Assembly: GCA_021776295.1 (NCBI GenBank)
Contig: JAJFGE010000013.1
Location: 1-64,000, forward strand
Direction of reading: 5' to 3'
DNA: 64,000 nucleotides
Origin: Hyphococcus sp.
Lineage (GTDB): Bacteria; Pseudomonadota; Alphaproteobacteria; Caulobacterales; Parvularculaceae
The position numbers and the translations under genes were made by a program. This document shows, in pieces, positions 20,382 to 30,328 of the stretch. Each line of letters begins with the position of its first letter. Position 1 is the first letter of the stretch. Below the pieces are notes generated by a model. It ran no database searches. It worked only from the letters and a program-made list of their open reading frames with translations, and was not told the DNA's origin.

Positions 20382-22064
20382 TTAATGGATGCCCGGTAAG
20401 TTGAGGCTATGCTCCGCCGCGCAGTCTTTTGCGATCTCGTATCCAGCGTCGGCATGGCGCATCACGCCAGATGCGGGGTCGTTCCACAACACCCGTTCAA
20501 TGCGCCGCGCGGCGTCGTCCGTGCCGTCCGCGACAATCACCATGCCGGCATGTTGTGAAAAGCCCATGCCGACGCCGCCGCCATGATGCAGCGACACCCA
20601 GGTGGCGCCCGATGCGCAGTTTAGCAATGCGTTCAACAGCGGCCAATCGGAAACGGCGTCGGAACCATCCAACATCGCTTCGGTCTCGCGGTTGGGTGAG
20701 GCGACCGAGCCGGCATCGAGATGATCGCGGCCAATAACCACGGGCGCGGCCAGTTCGCCCGACTTCACCATTTCGTTGAACGCAAGCCCGAGCCGGTGGC
20801 GCTGGCCGAGGCCGAGCCAACAGATGCGCGCGGGCAGGCCTTGAAACGCAATTCGCTCACGCGCCATATCGAGCCAGTTGTGAAGATGCGGATCGTCCGG
20901 GATCAGCTCTTTGACCTTGGCGTCGGTCTTGTAAATATCTTGCGGATCGCCGGACAGCGCCGCCCAGCGGAATGGACCAATACCGCGACAGAACAGCGGC
21001 CGGACATATGCTGGCACAAAACCCGGAAAATCAAACGCGTTTTCCAACCCTTCTTCCTTGGCGACCTGGCGGATGTTGTTGCCATAATCGAGCGTCGGCA
21101 CGCCCGCATGCCAGAAATCCAGCATCGCTTGAACATGAAGTTTTATGGATGCGCGCGCGGCGCGTTCAACGTTCTCCGGCGCGGTCTCGCGCTTTTCGCG
21201 CCACTGCGCCACCGTCCAGCCTTGCGGCAGATAGCCATTGCGCACGTCATGGGCCGAGGTCTGGTCGGTGACGATGTCGGGCCGTGCTTTCGGGTCGTCT
21301 TTGGCGCGGGCTGCAAGTTCGGGGAAAATATCGGCGGCGTTGCCGACAAGCCCGACCGATTTTGCTTCGCCCGCAGCGGTCCAGCGCTCGATCATCGCCA
21401 GCGCCTCGTCAAGGCTCGCCGCCTTGGCGTCAACATAGCCGGTGCGGAGGCGAAAATCGATGCTGTCTTCGTTACACTCAACCGCGAGGCAGCAGGCGCC
21501 GGCGAGTACACAAGCGAGCGGTTGCGCCCCGCCCATGCCGCCAAGCCCGGCGGTCAATATCCACTTGCCTTTTAAAGCGCCGCCAAAATGTTGCCGGCCC
21601 GCCTCCATGAAAGTCTCATACGTGCCCTGAACAATTCCCTGGCTGCCAATATATATCCATGAGCCCGCCGTCATCTGGCCGTACATCATCAGGCCTTTGC
21701 GGTCGAGTTCGTTGAAATGATCCCATGTCGCCCAATGCGGCACGAGATTGGAGTTGGCGATCAGGACACGCGGTGCATCTTTATGGGTTTTGAATACACC
21801 GACCGGTTTGCCCGATTGTACCAGCAGGGTTTCATCGTCATTCAATTGTTTCAACGACGCGACAATTTGGTCAAAGTCGTTCCATGTCCGCGCCGCGCGA
21901 CCGATGCCGCCATAGACTACCAGCTCATGCGGGTTTTCGGCGACATCCGGGTCGAGATTATTCATCAGCATGCGCATCGGCGCTTCCGTCACCCAATGCT
22001 TGGCGGTGATGTCCGGCCCGCGCGGTGCGCGAACCGTGCGGGCGTTTTTGCGGGGGTCAGTCAT
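20382..22064 (-). CDS. hutU: Urocanate hydratase
   Basis: [41 protein letters not shown]-like [42 protein letters not shown]. Confidence 0.97.
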   Translation of the reverse strand: MTDPRKNARTVRAPRGPDITAKHWVTEAPMRMLMNNLDPDVAENPHELVVYGGIGRAARTWNDFDQIVASLKQLNDDETLLVQSGKPVGVFKTHKDAPRVLIANSNLVPHWATWDHFNELDRKGLMMYGQMTAGSWIYIGSQGIVQGTYETFMEAGRQHFGGALKGKWILTAGLGGMGGAQPLACVLAGACCLAVECNEDSIDFRLRTGYVDAKAASLDEALAMIERWTAAGEAKSVGLVGNAADIFPELAARAKDDPKARPDIVTDQTSAHDVRNGYLPQGWTVAQWREKRETAPENVERAARASIKLHVQAMLDFWHAGVPTLDYGNNIRQVAKEEGLENAFDFPGFVPAYVRPLFCRGIGPFRWAALSGDPQDIYKTDAKVKELIPDDPHLHNWLDMARERIAFQGLPARICWLGLGQRHRLGLAFNEMVKSGELAAPVVIGRDHLDAGSVASPNRETEAMLDGSDAVSDWPLLNALLNCASGATWVSLHHGGGVGMGFSQHAGMVIVADGTDDAARRIERVLWNDPASGVMRHADAGYEIAKDCAAEHSLNLPGIH

Positions 22065-22098
22065 AGATAAGTTCCTAAGCGTTCTTTCTTTGTCTTTG

Positions 22099-22140
22099 CC
22101 GGACTTGGCCCGGCGATCCAGTCTGGATCACCGGGGTTGA
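22099..22140. repeat. Dispersed palindromic element, family A (short form), overlapping the 3' end of hutH
   Basis: gccggacttggcccggcgatccagtctggatcaccggggttga. Its reverse complement matches the arms of the 40241-40344 element. Confidence 0.7.
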
Positions 22141-23681
22141 AGAACGGGAACCATCAACGCCGGTGATGACACTTTTGCTGATATACAAGTACACACGCCG
22201 CCGCTTACGATGAGCCCGCATGCCTTCTCCATATCATCCGCCATAAACCGGTCTTCCTTAAGCGCCGGAATACTCTCTCGCAGCTTGACGATCACCTCTC
22301 GTAATGCCGGGCTTGTCTTTAACGGTTTGCGAAATTCTACTCCTTGCGCCGCTGTTAACAGCTCGATGCCGATAATCTGTGCGAGGTTTCGGTTCATGTC
22401 GATCAGCCGCCGCGCTGCATGACACGCCATCGAGACATGGTCTTCCTGATTGCAGGAGGTCGGTGTGGAATCGACCGAACAGGGGGCGGCGCGGTGTTTG
22501 TTTTCCGACATTAGCGCGGCGGAGGTCACCTCGGCGATCATGAAGCCGGAATTGACGCCGGGCGCGGGCGTTAAAAACGCCGGCAGTCCGTAAGACAGCG
22601 TCGGGTCAACCATCAGCGCGATGCGGCGCTGTGCAATCGAGCCGATTTCGGCGATCGCCAGCGCGATCTGGTCGGCCGCGAAGGCCACGGGTTCCGCATG
22701 GAAATTGCCGCCGGAAAGGATCGCGCCGTCAGTGAACACCAGCGGATTGTCGGTTGCGGCATTGGCCTCAATCTGAAGCGTCGCCGCCGCCTGGCGCAAC
22801 AGATCGATGCAAGCGCCCATCACCTGCGGCTGGCAGCGGATGCAATAGGGGTCCTGCACGCGCTCATCATCATCGCGATGGCTCTCGCGGATTTGCGACC
22901 CGGCCATGATCGCGCGGAGAAAATGCGCCGCATCGATCTGGCCCTGATGGCCGCGTACGGCGTGGATTTCATCGCGAAATGGCGCCGCAGAGGCCATCGC
23001 CGCATCGGTCGACAAGGCGCCGGTGACCAGGCTTGCATGCATCGAACGCCAGGCGTCGAACAGGCCGATCAGTGCTAGCGCGGTTGAAACTTGCGTGCCG
23101 TTGATAAGGCCAAGGCCTTCCTTTGGGCCAAGCACGAGCGGCTTAATTCCGGCGCCCGCAAGCGCGTCTTTCGCCGGCATGCGCGCGCCATTAAACCACG
23201 CCTCGCCTTCGCCGATCATAACGGCGGCCATATGTGCGAGCGGCGCCAGATCACCCGATGCGCCAACCGATCCCTGGCCGGGGATCACCGGCGTCACCCC
23301 GCGCTCCAGCATCGCCTCGATTTGCGCAATCGTTCCCATACGCACGCCCGATACGCCGCGCCCGAGAGAGATGAGCTTCAGCGCCATGATTAAACGCGCA
23401 GTCTTGATATGGAGCGGCTCGCCGACGCCGGCGCAGTGAGAAAGAATGAGGTTGCGTTGAAGGGTTTCAACATCATCGGCGTCGATGCGCCGGTTGGCGA
23501 GTTTGCCAAAGCCGGTATTAACGCCGTAAACCGGCTCTGCGCCGATAGCCGCCTGCTCGATGATCGCAGCTGAGGCGTTGATGGCTTTGTGGCAGGTTTT
23601 ATTGAGCGTCACCGGTGCGCTGTTACGGTAGACGTCTTCTAGCGAGGCCAGGCTGGCCTCTCCGGGCTTTACAATCATCAC
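22128..23681 (-). CDS. hutH: Histidine ammonia-lyase
   Basis: MIO motif [44 protein letters not shown]. Confidence 0.96.
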   Translation of the reverse strand: MMIVKPGEASLASLEDVYRNSAPVTLNKTCHKAINASAAIIEQAAIGAEPVYGVNTGFGKLANRRIDADDVETLQRNLILSHCAGVGEPLHIKTARLIMALKLISLGRGVSGVRMGTIAQIEAMLERGVTPVIPGQGSVGASGDLAPLAHMAAVMIGEGEAWFNGARMPAKDALAGAGIKPLVLGPKEGLGLINGTQVSTALALIGLFDAWRSMHASLVTGALSTDAAMASAAPFRDEIHAVRGHQGQIDAAHFLRAIMAGSQIRESHRDDDERVQDPYCIRCQPQVMGACIDLLRQAAATLQIEANAATDNPLVFTDGAILSGGNFHAEPVAFAADQIALAIAEIGSIAQRRIALMVDPTLSYGLPAFLTPAPGVNSGFMIAEVTSAALMSENKHRAAPCSVDSTPTSCNQEDHVSMACHAARRLIDMNRNLAQIIGIELLTAAQGVEFRKPLKTSPALREVIVKLRESIPALKEDRFMADDMEKACGLIVSGGVCTCISAKVSSPALMVPVLQPR

Positions 23682-24898
23682 CGCATCTCGCCTGCAAAAA
23701 TTCTCGTTTTCAGAGGGTTATAGCCGATATGATAGGCAAGCGCGCAAGGCGCCGATAGGCGCCAGATCGCAAGATCGGCGGATTTTCCGACCGTGATGGT
23801 TCCGGTCTCGCCCGCCAGCCCGAGCGCGGCGGCGGCCTGTCTTGTGACGCCGGCCAGCGCCTCCTGCGGGGTCAGGCGAAATAATGTGCATGCCATGTTC
23901 ATGGCCAGTAGCAACGATGTCAGCGGCGAGGTGCCGGGGTTGCAGTCGGTGGCGACCGCCATCGGCACATGGGCCACGCGCAATGCGTCAACCGGCGGCA
24001 GTTTAGTCTCGCGCAGATAATAAAATGCGCCGGGCAGTAACACCGCGGCAGTTCCGGCGTTTGCCATTATATTCGCATCGGCGTCGTTCAGATATTCAAG
24101 GTGGTCAGCCGACAGAGCATCATATTGCGCTGCGAGCCTGGCGCCGCCCAGCTCGGATAATTGTTCCGCATGGAGCTTAACCGGCAAGCCGAGCGCTTTC
24201 GCTTTTTTGAAAACGCGCTCGATTTGCGCCGGCGAGAAACCGATGCCTTCACAAAACCCATCAACAGCATCAACGAGCCCTTCCGCCTGTGCGGCTGGCA
24301 AAATATCATTGCAGACATGATCGATATAATCATCACTGCGCTCGGCATATTCCGGCGCTACGGCATGGGCGCCGAGGAAGGTGGTTTTAACGGTGATGCG
24401 CCGCGCCTCACCAAGAGCGCGGGCGGCGCGTAGCATTTTCAATTCGGTTTCCAAATCCAGCCCATAGCCGGATTTGATTTCGATTGTCGTCACGCCTTCT
24501 GCAATTAACGCGTCAAGGCGCGCCAGCCCGGCCTCTGTCAATTCGGACTGGCTGGCGGCGCGTGTCGCCTTGACAGTGGAAATAATGCCGCCGCCGGCTG
24601 CGGCGATCTCTTCGTAGGATTTGCCGAGGAGGCGGGCCTCAAATTCACTCGCCCTGTCGCCGGCGTAAACGAGGTGCGTATGGCAATCGATAAGGCCGGG
24701 GGTGATCAGGGCGCCGTTGAGCGAGACAACCTCGCGGGTCAGCGTCTCCGGCGCCGCCGGCAGATCGGCAACGCGTCCGACCCAGGCAATCTTGCCAGCC
24801 TCGGCGGCGACCGCACCGGGCGCGATCATCCCATAGGCGGCGTCGATATCCGGATCGAGCGTTGCTATTTGCCCATCGATCCACAATGTGTCCCACAT
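23678..24898 (-). CDS. hutI: Imidazolonepropionase
   Basis: [17 protein letters not shown]...[39 protein letters not shown]. The ORF-track start at 25033 overlaps hutG; the internal ATG at 24898 fits the family N-terminus. Confidence 0.94.
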   Translation of the reverse strand: MWDTLWIDGQIATLDPDIDAAYGMIAPGAVAAEAGKIAWVGRVADLPAAPETLTREVVSLNGALITPGLIDCHTHLVYAGDRASEFEARLLGKSYEEIAAAGGGIISTVKATRAASQSELTEAGLARLDALIAEGVTTIEIKSGYGLDLETELKMLRAARALGEARRITVKTTFLGAHAVAPEYAERSDDYIDHVCNDILPAAQAEGLVDAVDGFCEGIGFSPAQIERVFKKAKALGLPVKLHAEQLSELGGARLAAQYDALSADHLEYLNDADANIMANAGTAAVLLPGAFYYLRETKLPPVDALRVAHVPMAVATDCNPGTSPLTSLLLAMNMACTLFRLTPQEALAGVTRQAAAALGLAGETGTITVGKSADLAIWRLSAPCALAYHIGYNPLKTRIFAGEMR

Positions 24899-24993
24899 AA
24901 CTTGCCAGCCGCGCCGTTGTTGCCTGCCGACATATAGACACACCCGCCGGGCTTGTGAATAAAGGGCGCGGTTCTTTCGTGTAGGACGGGAAA

Positions 24994-25905
24994 ATGACTT
25001 CAGGCGACGGTGTTGCGAAACAATGGCATTCATTAGCCGGGCTGTTATCCGCCGAGCAGGATGCGCCGGTTGCGCTGCTCGGCGCGCCGATGGCTGGGGG
25101 CGCGGTGACGCCGGGCGCGTGTGACCGCGCGCCGGAAGTGTTCCGCGCCGCGCTTGAACGTATCAGCACCTATGATGTGGAGACCGGCCAGGATTTGCGC
25201 GGGCAGGGCGTCTATGACGGCGGCGATGTTGCGCTCAACGGCATGTCGCCTGAGGAGAGTTTTGCACCGATTACGGGCGCCTTTTCAGTGCTTGCGGCCA
25301 GCCATGAACTCAGCATACTGATTGGTGGCAATAACGCGATCACTCGGCCCGGCGTTCATAGTGCCGGTTCCGATCTGAAAAGTACCGGGTTAATCACCCT
25401 CGATGCGCATTTTGACCTTCGCGACACCTCCGCCGGCCTGTTAAACGGCAACCCGGTGCAGGCGCTCCTCGATGACGGACTGCCCGGCGCGCATATCGCG
25501 CAGATCGGTATCGCGCCGTTCGCTAACGCGGCCTATATGCATGAAACCGCCAAGGCGGAAGGCATTAGCGTTTATCCAATGGGCGAATGCCGCCGGCGCG
25601 GCATTGAAGCGGTGCTGGCAGACGCGTTTGACAAAATCGCTACGCGCTGCGACCGGATTTATGTCGATTTTGATATCGACGTGATCGAGCGTGGACTGGC
25701 GCCGGGCGCGCCGGGGGCAAGGCCAGGCGGGATGACGACGGTGGATTTCTTCGCCGCTGCGAGGACGGCCGGCGCCCACAACAAAGTGAGTGCTGTCGAT
25801 CTTACGGAATTTGATCCGGCTTGCGATGTCAGCGACATCACAGCCCTTGTCGCCGGGCGCTGGTTTGGCGAGCTTCTGGCCGGGTTTCAAACCCGCTCAG
25901 AGTGA
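24994..25905 (+). CDS. hutG: Formimidoylglutamase (arginase/agmatinase/ureohydrolase family)
   Basis: [42 protein letters not shown] metal-binding motifs. Divergent from hutI. Confidence 0.88.
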   Translation: MTSGDGVAKQWHSLAGLLSAEQDAPVALLGAPMAGGAVTPGACDRAPEVFRAALERISTYDVETGQDLRGQGVYDGGDVALNGMSPEESFAPITGAFSVLAASHELSILIGGNNAITRPGVHSAGSDLKSTGLITLDAHFDLRDTSAGLLNGNPVQALLDDGLPGAHIAQIGIAPFANAAYMHETAKAEGISVYPMGECRRRGIEAVLADAFDKIATRCDRIYVDFDIDVIERGLAPGAPGARPGGMTTVDFFAAARTAGAHNKVSAVDLTEFDPACDVSDITALVAGRWFGELLAGFQTRSE

Positions 25906-25967
25906 AGGGCTTGCGGCGCAGAATTTGCTGTTTCATCCCTGCAATCATAATTTAGTAGGGCGTAGCC

Positions 25968-26948
25968 ATGGTTAATATTGAAAATTACGGTGCGAAGCGG
26001 GCGGTCCTCGGGGGCGCTGTCTTTGCCGCCAGCATCATCGGGTTTTTTGGCGCTGCTACAGCGGCGACTTTTGACGCCAATAAAATCTCATTTCGGGACG
26101 TGACCGGGGCGGTCGAAATCGTCACCACCAGCGGTGATGAGATCGATGTCGAAATTCGCCAGGGCAAAAAACATCAGCCGCTCGAGGTCAGTGAAAAAGA
26201 CGGCGTTGTCATCATCATCGGTGAGAAATGGCGCGAGGGCGAGACGCGCAATTGCTGCGACCGGCGCATCAGACGAGATGTTAATGCGCGCAAAGACCGC
26301 AAGCTGACAACCGGCAAGCCGGCCGACCAGGACTTTTTTGACGACTATCCGACGATTATCGTTGCGATGCCGGTTCATGGCGACGTTGATTTTATTGACG
26401 CTTGGATCCTCCTTGACATGGAGCGTCTGAATGGCGCGCTGCTGCTTGATGCGTGTTATGTATACGGACAAACCAGTGATGTTGACGAAGCGATTGTCGG
26501 CCTGATTGACGGCAGCCGCCTGGTCATGGGCGATATTAACGCCGGGTTGGAAATCGATATTTCGGGAGATGCCGACATTATGGTTGGCGATACGCAGATG
26601 GTCGATGTCGATATTGCCGGGCCGGGGGATGTGATCATCGGCGATATTAACGGCATGTTCGACGTCTCCATCGCCGGTTCGGGCATTGTCCGCGCAACGC
26701 GGCTCGATGGACCGATGACCGCGCGGATTGCAGGCTCCGGCGGTGTTGCCGTGAAAGGCGGGCGCGCCGACAGGTTGCGGGCGCATATTGACGGCTCCGG
26801 CGGGGTCTATTTTGGCGGCGCGGCAACGCAACCGGAATTGCGGCTGTTCGGGTCAAGCGAAGTGCGGATGAAATCCGTCAACGGCCGCATCACCCATCAT
26901 GGCGGCGGCGTCGTTTATGTCGGCGATGAGGTTTTTTCCGACGAGTAA
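25968..26948 (+). CDS. Exported DUF2807 / GIN-domain-type auto-transporter-adhesin-head-like protein
   Basis: N-terminal TM/signal, and repeating Gly-rich beta-helix turns (DVDIAGPGDVIIGDINGMFDVSIAGSGIVRATRLDGPMTARIAGSGGVAVKGG). Confidence 0.55.
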   Translation: MVNIENYGAKRAVLGGAVFAASIIGFFGAATAATFDANKISFRDVTGAVEIVTTSGDEIDVEIRQGKKHQPLEVSEKDGVVIIIGEKWREGETRNCCDRRIRRDVNARKDRKLTTGKPADQDFFDDYPTIIVAMPVHGDVDFIDAWILLDMERLNGALLLDACYVYGQTSDVDEAIVGLIDGSRLVMGDINAGLEIDISGDADIMVGDTQMVDVDIAGPGDVIIGDINGMFDVSIAGSGIVRATRLDGPMTARIAGSGGVAVKGGRADRLRAHIDGSGGVYFGGAATQPELRLFGSSEVRMKSVNGRITHHGGGVVYVGDEVFSDE

Positions 26949-26981
26949 CCCTGTGCACGCACCAACATTCCGCTCGACACC

Positions 26982-28079
26982 CTAGCCAAGCTGGCCCGGA
27001 TGGCTGGCGATCACCCGGCGGGCGAGGAATTCCGGCGTGGCGGTTAATATCCCTTCGGAGATAAATGGCGTTTGGGAGAAATGCGCCAGCGACAACGCGC
27101 ACTCAAACGCCGCGCACAGCCCGGCGCCGACGCGCTTGGTGGCGTCGAACTTGGTGAGGATGCAGCGCTTGACACCGATCTCCTTAAACGCATGCACCCA
27201 GTCGATATATTCGGCCGCATCGCCGCTTACCGGCAACACCAGAACCGGCTCGGCGCCGGAAGCTTGCCTGTAGCTATTCAGCGCCGCAACGTCGCCGCCA
27301 TCATAGGGGCTGACGCCGGGCGTATCTAGGATCACCGCGCCATTGGGGCGGTGGCTGCGCAAGATCTTCTCGACGTCGAGCGGTGATTCAATGATGAAAT
27401 AATCAGCGCCCAACGCTTCGCTATAGGATTTGATTTGTTCAACGGCGCCGGCGCGCCCGATATCTGCGGTCATCATCAGCGCCGGCGCATTCTTGTCAGA
27501 CGCGGAGGCGGCGAGCTTTGCTGCACAGGAAGTTTTGCCGGCGCCGGTAGGGCCGACCAGCATGATTGGCGTCGATGGTGAGAAATGCAGAGGCGCATAG
27601 GAAAACGCCTCGTCAAACGCGGCTTCAAGGCGGTAGAGATCTTCGTTGATGGCGGAGGTTTTTGCGCCGTTAACGAGGGCGGCGAGCAATTTTTGCCCGA
27701 CGCCATGGGGCGATAATATTTCCGCCATCGCCCGCACGGTCGCATCGCTCATATCAAAATGCGGCGCCGACTTTCCTCCGGTGAGCGCGCCGCTCACCCG
27801 CGCCAGCGCGTCTTCGGAAAAGCTCTGCTCTACCGATTGGTTGAGCCTGGCGCCGGCGGTCATTTTGAACGGGCCTTCGTCGACGGCGTCGCGTGCGGCG
27901 CCGGCAAATTGCGCCTTTGGCGCCGGCTCTGGCGCAGCGGGGGCGGGCTTGTCAGATGCGGTCACCTCAACGTCGCCGCTCGGCAGGTCACGGACGGAAA
28001 TGATCGACGCGCGATCGCCCAGCGCGCGGCGCGCCTTGCGCTTTGCCGCATCAAGGTCTGAGGCGATGAATTTCATCAT
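26982..28079 (-). CDS. flhF: FlhF-like SRP-type GTPase
   Basis: MMKFIASDLDAAKRKARRALGDRASIISVRDL, and NG-domain motifs GPTGAGKTSCAAKLAA, ILDTPGVSPYD, TKFDATKRVG. Start trimmed from 28106 to the MMKF start. Confidence 0.78.
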   Translation of the reverse strand: MMKFIASDLDAAKRKARRALGDRASIISVRDLPSGDVEVTASDKPAPAAPEPAPKAQFAGAARDAVDEGPFKMTAGARLNQSVEQSFSEDALARVSGALTGGKSAPHFDMSDATVRAMAEILSPHGVGQKLLAALVNGAKTSAINEDLYRLEAAFDEAFSYAPLHFSPSTPIMLVGPTGAGKTSCAAKLAASASDKNAPALMMTADIGRAGAVEQIKSYSEALGADYFIIESPLDVEKILRSHRPNGAVILDTPGVSPYDGGDVAALNSYRQASGAEPVLVLPVSGDAAEYIDWVHAFKEIGVKRCILTKFDATKRVGAGLCAAFECALSLAHFSQTPFISEGILTATPEFLARRVIASHPGQLG

Positions 28080-28252
28080 ATGTACACAAAGACCCTCAGG
28101 TCCCACACCCGCATTAAACCATACCCCTCGGATGATCCTATACTAACACGGTTCAGCCCGAAATGCATTTTAGCCCGGAATATCAACGCTTGCCCGCTAT
28201 TCAACCTGTGCGGGCGCCGGGCTCGGCGGCAGTCAGACCCCCGCACAAAAAG

Positions 28253-28277
28253 AACCCGCGCGAGGGGTGCGCGGGTT
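28253..28277 (-). terminator. Rho-independent-type hairpin downstream of sciP
   Basis: AACCCGCGC-loop-GCGCGGGTT. On the minus strand it is followed by ttctttttg. Lies just after the minus-strand gene ending at 28306; T-runs on both sides. Confidence 0.8.
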
Positions 28278-28305
28278 TTTCGAAAAATCGAAAAGTTGGG
28301 AGGGA

Positions 28306-28596
28306 TTAGCGGTATTGTTGAACGCGGGTTGCGCGCAGGCCCGGCAGGCCAAATTGCTCAATGGCTTTTTGCCAGGACAGAAATTCTTCCACCGTCAGCG
28401 TGTAGCGCTCGCATGCTTCTTCGAGCGTCAACAGGCCGCCGCGGACAGCTGCGACAACTTCCGCCTTGCGGCGGATCACCCAGCGTTTGGTGCTCGGCGG
28501 CGGCAGATCTTTTAATGTAAGCGGCGTGCCGTCTGGCCCAATCACATATGGGTCTTTTTTGACGGGCGGCGCGGCTGGATTGGCTACGACAGTCAT
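28306..28596 (-). CDS. sciP: DUF1153 protein, SciP-type CtrA inhibitor
   Basis: MTVVANPAAPPVKKDPYVIGPDGTPLTLKDLPPPSTKRWVIRRKAEVVAAVRGGLLTLEEACERYTLTVEEFLSWQKAIEQFGLPGLRATRVQQYR matches the SciP/DUF1153 layout. Confidence 0.9.
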   Translation of the reverse strand: MTVVANPAAPPVKKDPYVIGPDGTPLTLKDLPPPSTKRWVIRRKAEVVAAVRGGLLTLEEACERYTLTVEEFLSWQKAIEQFGLPGLRATRVQQYR

Positions 28597-28656
28597 GAAC
28601 GCTCTCGATCCCCTAAATACACAACGGTTACTATGAGGACCTTAGCCGCCGCGCTT

Positions 28657-28671
28657 TTAAAAAACGGCTAA
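28657..28671. promoter_or_regulatory. CtrA-box-like site (TTAA-N7-CTAA) upstream of sciP
   Basis: ttaa aaaacgg ctaa: 7 of 8 positions of TTAA-N7-TTAA, about 60-75 nt upstream of the sciP start. Confidence 0.45.
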
Positions 28672-29093
28672 GCAGCATGGTAAAAGCTTCTATAAGTGGT
28701 TGATTATTCGTGAAAAACACATGCGCCAAAGATGTCTCAATACAGAACAAGAGTGTGTTTAAGGCGCAGTTTGCTTCAATAATCGCAATACATTGGCAGG
28801 GTTTTAAATGAGCGCCTTTGCGCGGCCTTAGATTTTGATATTGCTGCATTAAGCATAGAAAACCCTCGCCAATATTGAAGCCCGTAGTATGCAAGAAAGC
28901 GCCGCGCGCCTGCCTTACGTCCCGATTAAGGACGTTTGCAGTCTCTGTCTCCTGCTGTCGAAGACCTTAAAGAATGAAACGGTGCGCGGATTAAAGGTTA
29001 CCGGTGTTCACAAAGTTGCGATAGCGAACTGCACTATGTCTTACTGCTTGGAAGCTTTAATTTTGCCGCTTGACAATTTCCTGGTGTTCAAAT

Positions 29094-29113
29094 ATGTCAC
29101 TATAAGGTGACAT
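29094..29113. promoter_or_regulatory. Perfect inverted repeat overlapping the start codon of the ArsR-type regulator (putative autoregulatory operator)
   Basis: ATGTCAC-tataag-GTGACAT. Confidence 0.6.
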
Positions 29114-29439
29114 TAATATCGACATCAGAAGATCGGATCTGGAAGGCGGTTTGCGAACGCAAGCGCCGCCGAATTATCGATGTGCTGGCCGAGGGCCCAA
29201 AGTCGACCGGGGAAATTATCGATCTGTTTCCCTCTACCGGCCGAACCGGGGTGATGAAACATATCGGCATTCTCGAAGACGCCGGCCTGATCATTGTCCG
29301 GCGCGAAGGCCGGACGCGGTGGAACTATCTGAACCCAAAGCCGCTCGGCGAGGTCTGTAGCGGCTGGGTCGATAAGCATGTCGCCGGCATCGCCACGTCG
29401 GTCGCGCGGCTCAAACAGCTTGCGGACAAGGCGCAGTAA
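29107..29439 (+). CDS. ArsR/SmtB-type winged-helix transcriptional regulator
   Basis: EDRIWKAVCERKRRRIIDVLAEGPKSTGEIIDLFPSTGRTGVMKHIGILEDAGLIIVRREGRTRWNYLNP. GTG start. Confidence 0.85.
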   Translation: MTLISTSEDRIWKAVCERKRRRIIDVLAEGPKSTGEIIDLFPSTGRTGVMKHIGILEDAGLIIVRREGRTRWNYLNPKPLGEVCSGWVDKHVAGIATSVARLKQLADKAQ

Positions 29440-29460
29440 CACACCAGGAAAGGGGACATT

Positions 29461-29922
29461 ATGTCGTTGGAAACATTATCTGACAGCAGAATATTCAAAT
29501 ACCAGTTCGAGATGGCCATAAAGCGCGAGGTTGATGCGGTGTGGTCCTTGATGACCGATGGGATCAACGATTGGTGGATGACTGATTTTCGCGCCTTGGG
29601 CGCGGGGTCCGTTATGTCGCTGAGGGCTGAAATGGGCGGGCGGCTGGTTGAGACCGGCGAGAACCATGAAAGCCTGGAATGGTACCGCGTTCAAATGTGC
29701 ACGCCAGGCAAGTCGATATATCTGGTCGGTTATATGGCGCCGGATTGGGGCGGGCCGACCGTTTCCATGTTGAAGCTGGCGCTGGAGTCAAAGGACGGCG
29801 CCGCCTTGCTGACCGTGTCGGACGCGCTAATGGGCAATATCACTGAAAGCTCAGTTAAGAGTGCGCAAAGCGGTTGGGAAATGATGTTTCACGACGGTCT
29901 GAAAGCCCATGCCGAGGCGTGA
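29461..29922 (+). CDS. SRPBCC / AHSA1-like domain protein
   Basis: FEMAIKREVDAVWSLMTDGINDWWM...SVKSAQSGWEMMFHDGLKAHAEA. Typical partner of an ArsR gene. Confidence 0.78.
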   Translation: MSLETLSDSRIFKYQFEMAIKREVDAVWSLMTDGINDWWMTDFRALGAGSVMSLRAEMGGRLVETGENHESLEWYRVQMCTPGKSIYLVGYMAPDWGGPTVSMLKLALESKDGAALLTVSDALMGNITESSVKSAQSGWEMMFHDGLKAHAEA

Positions 29923-30328
29923 ACGCGGCGCCATAAAACCTATCGAAAACCCTCACCCCAATAGCGGGAATGAACTTTGCGAAAATGCAACTCTAGGAGG
30001 GTAGTCTTCAAGGAATCCTATATTTGGTGAAAAGTTATCCTTACGGCTTTGGGGCGCCTTATAGTGCATTCGGGTGGTTTTTTGCCTGGAAAGACCCGGA
30101 AAGGATTGGTACGGAGCTTATGGCGTTTGCGTCTCTGAATAGATTTGACTGGCTGTATAATTTCACCAGGCTGGCGATTTGCGCGCCGCCGCCGTTCGGC
30201 GCCGGCCTGGCTGGAAAATGTGGTCTAACATTTGGCGCTAGCCCAGTAATGGCGGAGGCTTGCAAAGCGACAATAGTCGTACGCCAAGGCTGGTTTTCAA
30301 CGCGCGCAATGCCTATGTTCGCCGCCAA

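Noticed and set aside
20721-21575. 284-aa + ORF opposite hutU
   Set aside because: Antisense shadow of urocanate hydratase.
24645-25169. 174-aa minus ORF overlapping the hutI start and hutG
   Set aside because: Conflicts with two recognised genes; no family features.
28889-29110. 73-aa + ORF upstream of the ArsR gene (MQESAARLPYVPIKDV...)
   Set aside because: Overlaps the putative promoter and operator; no signal or domain. Not supported as coding.
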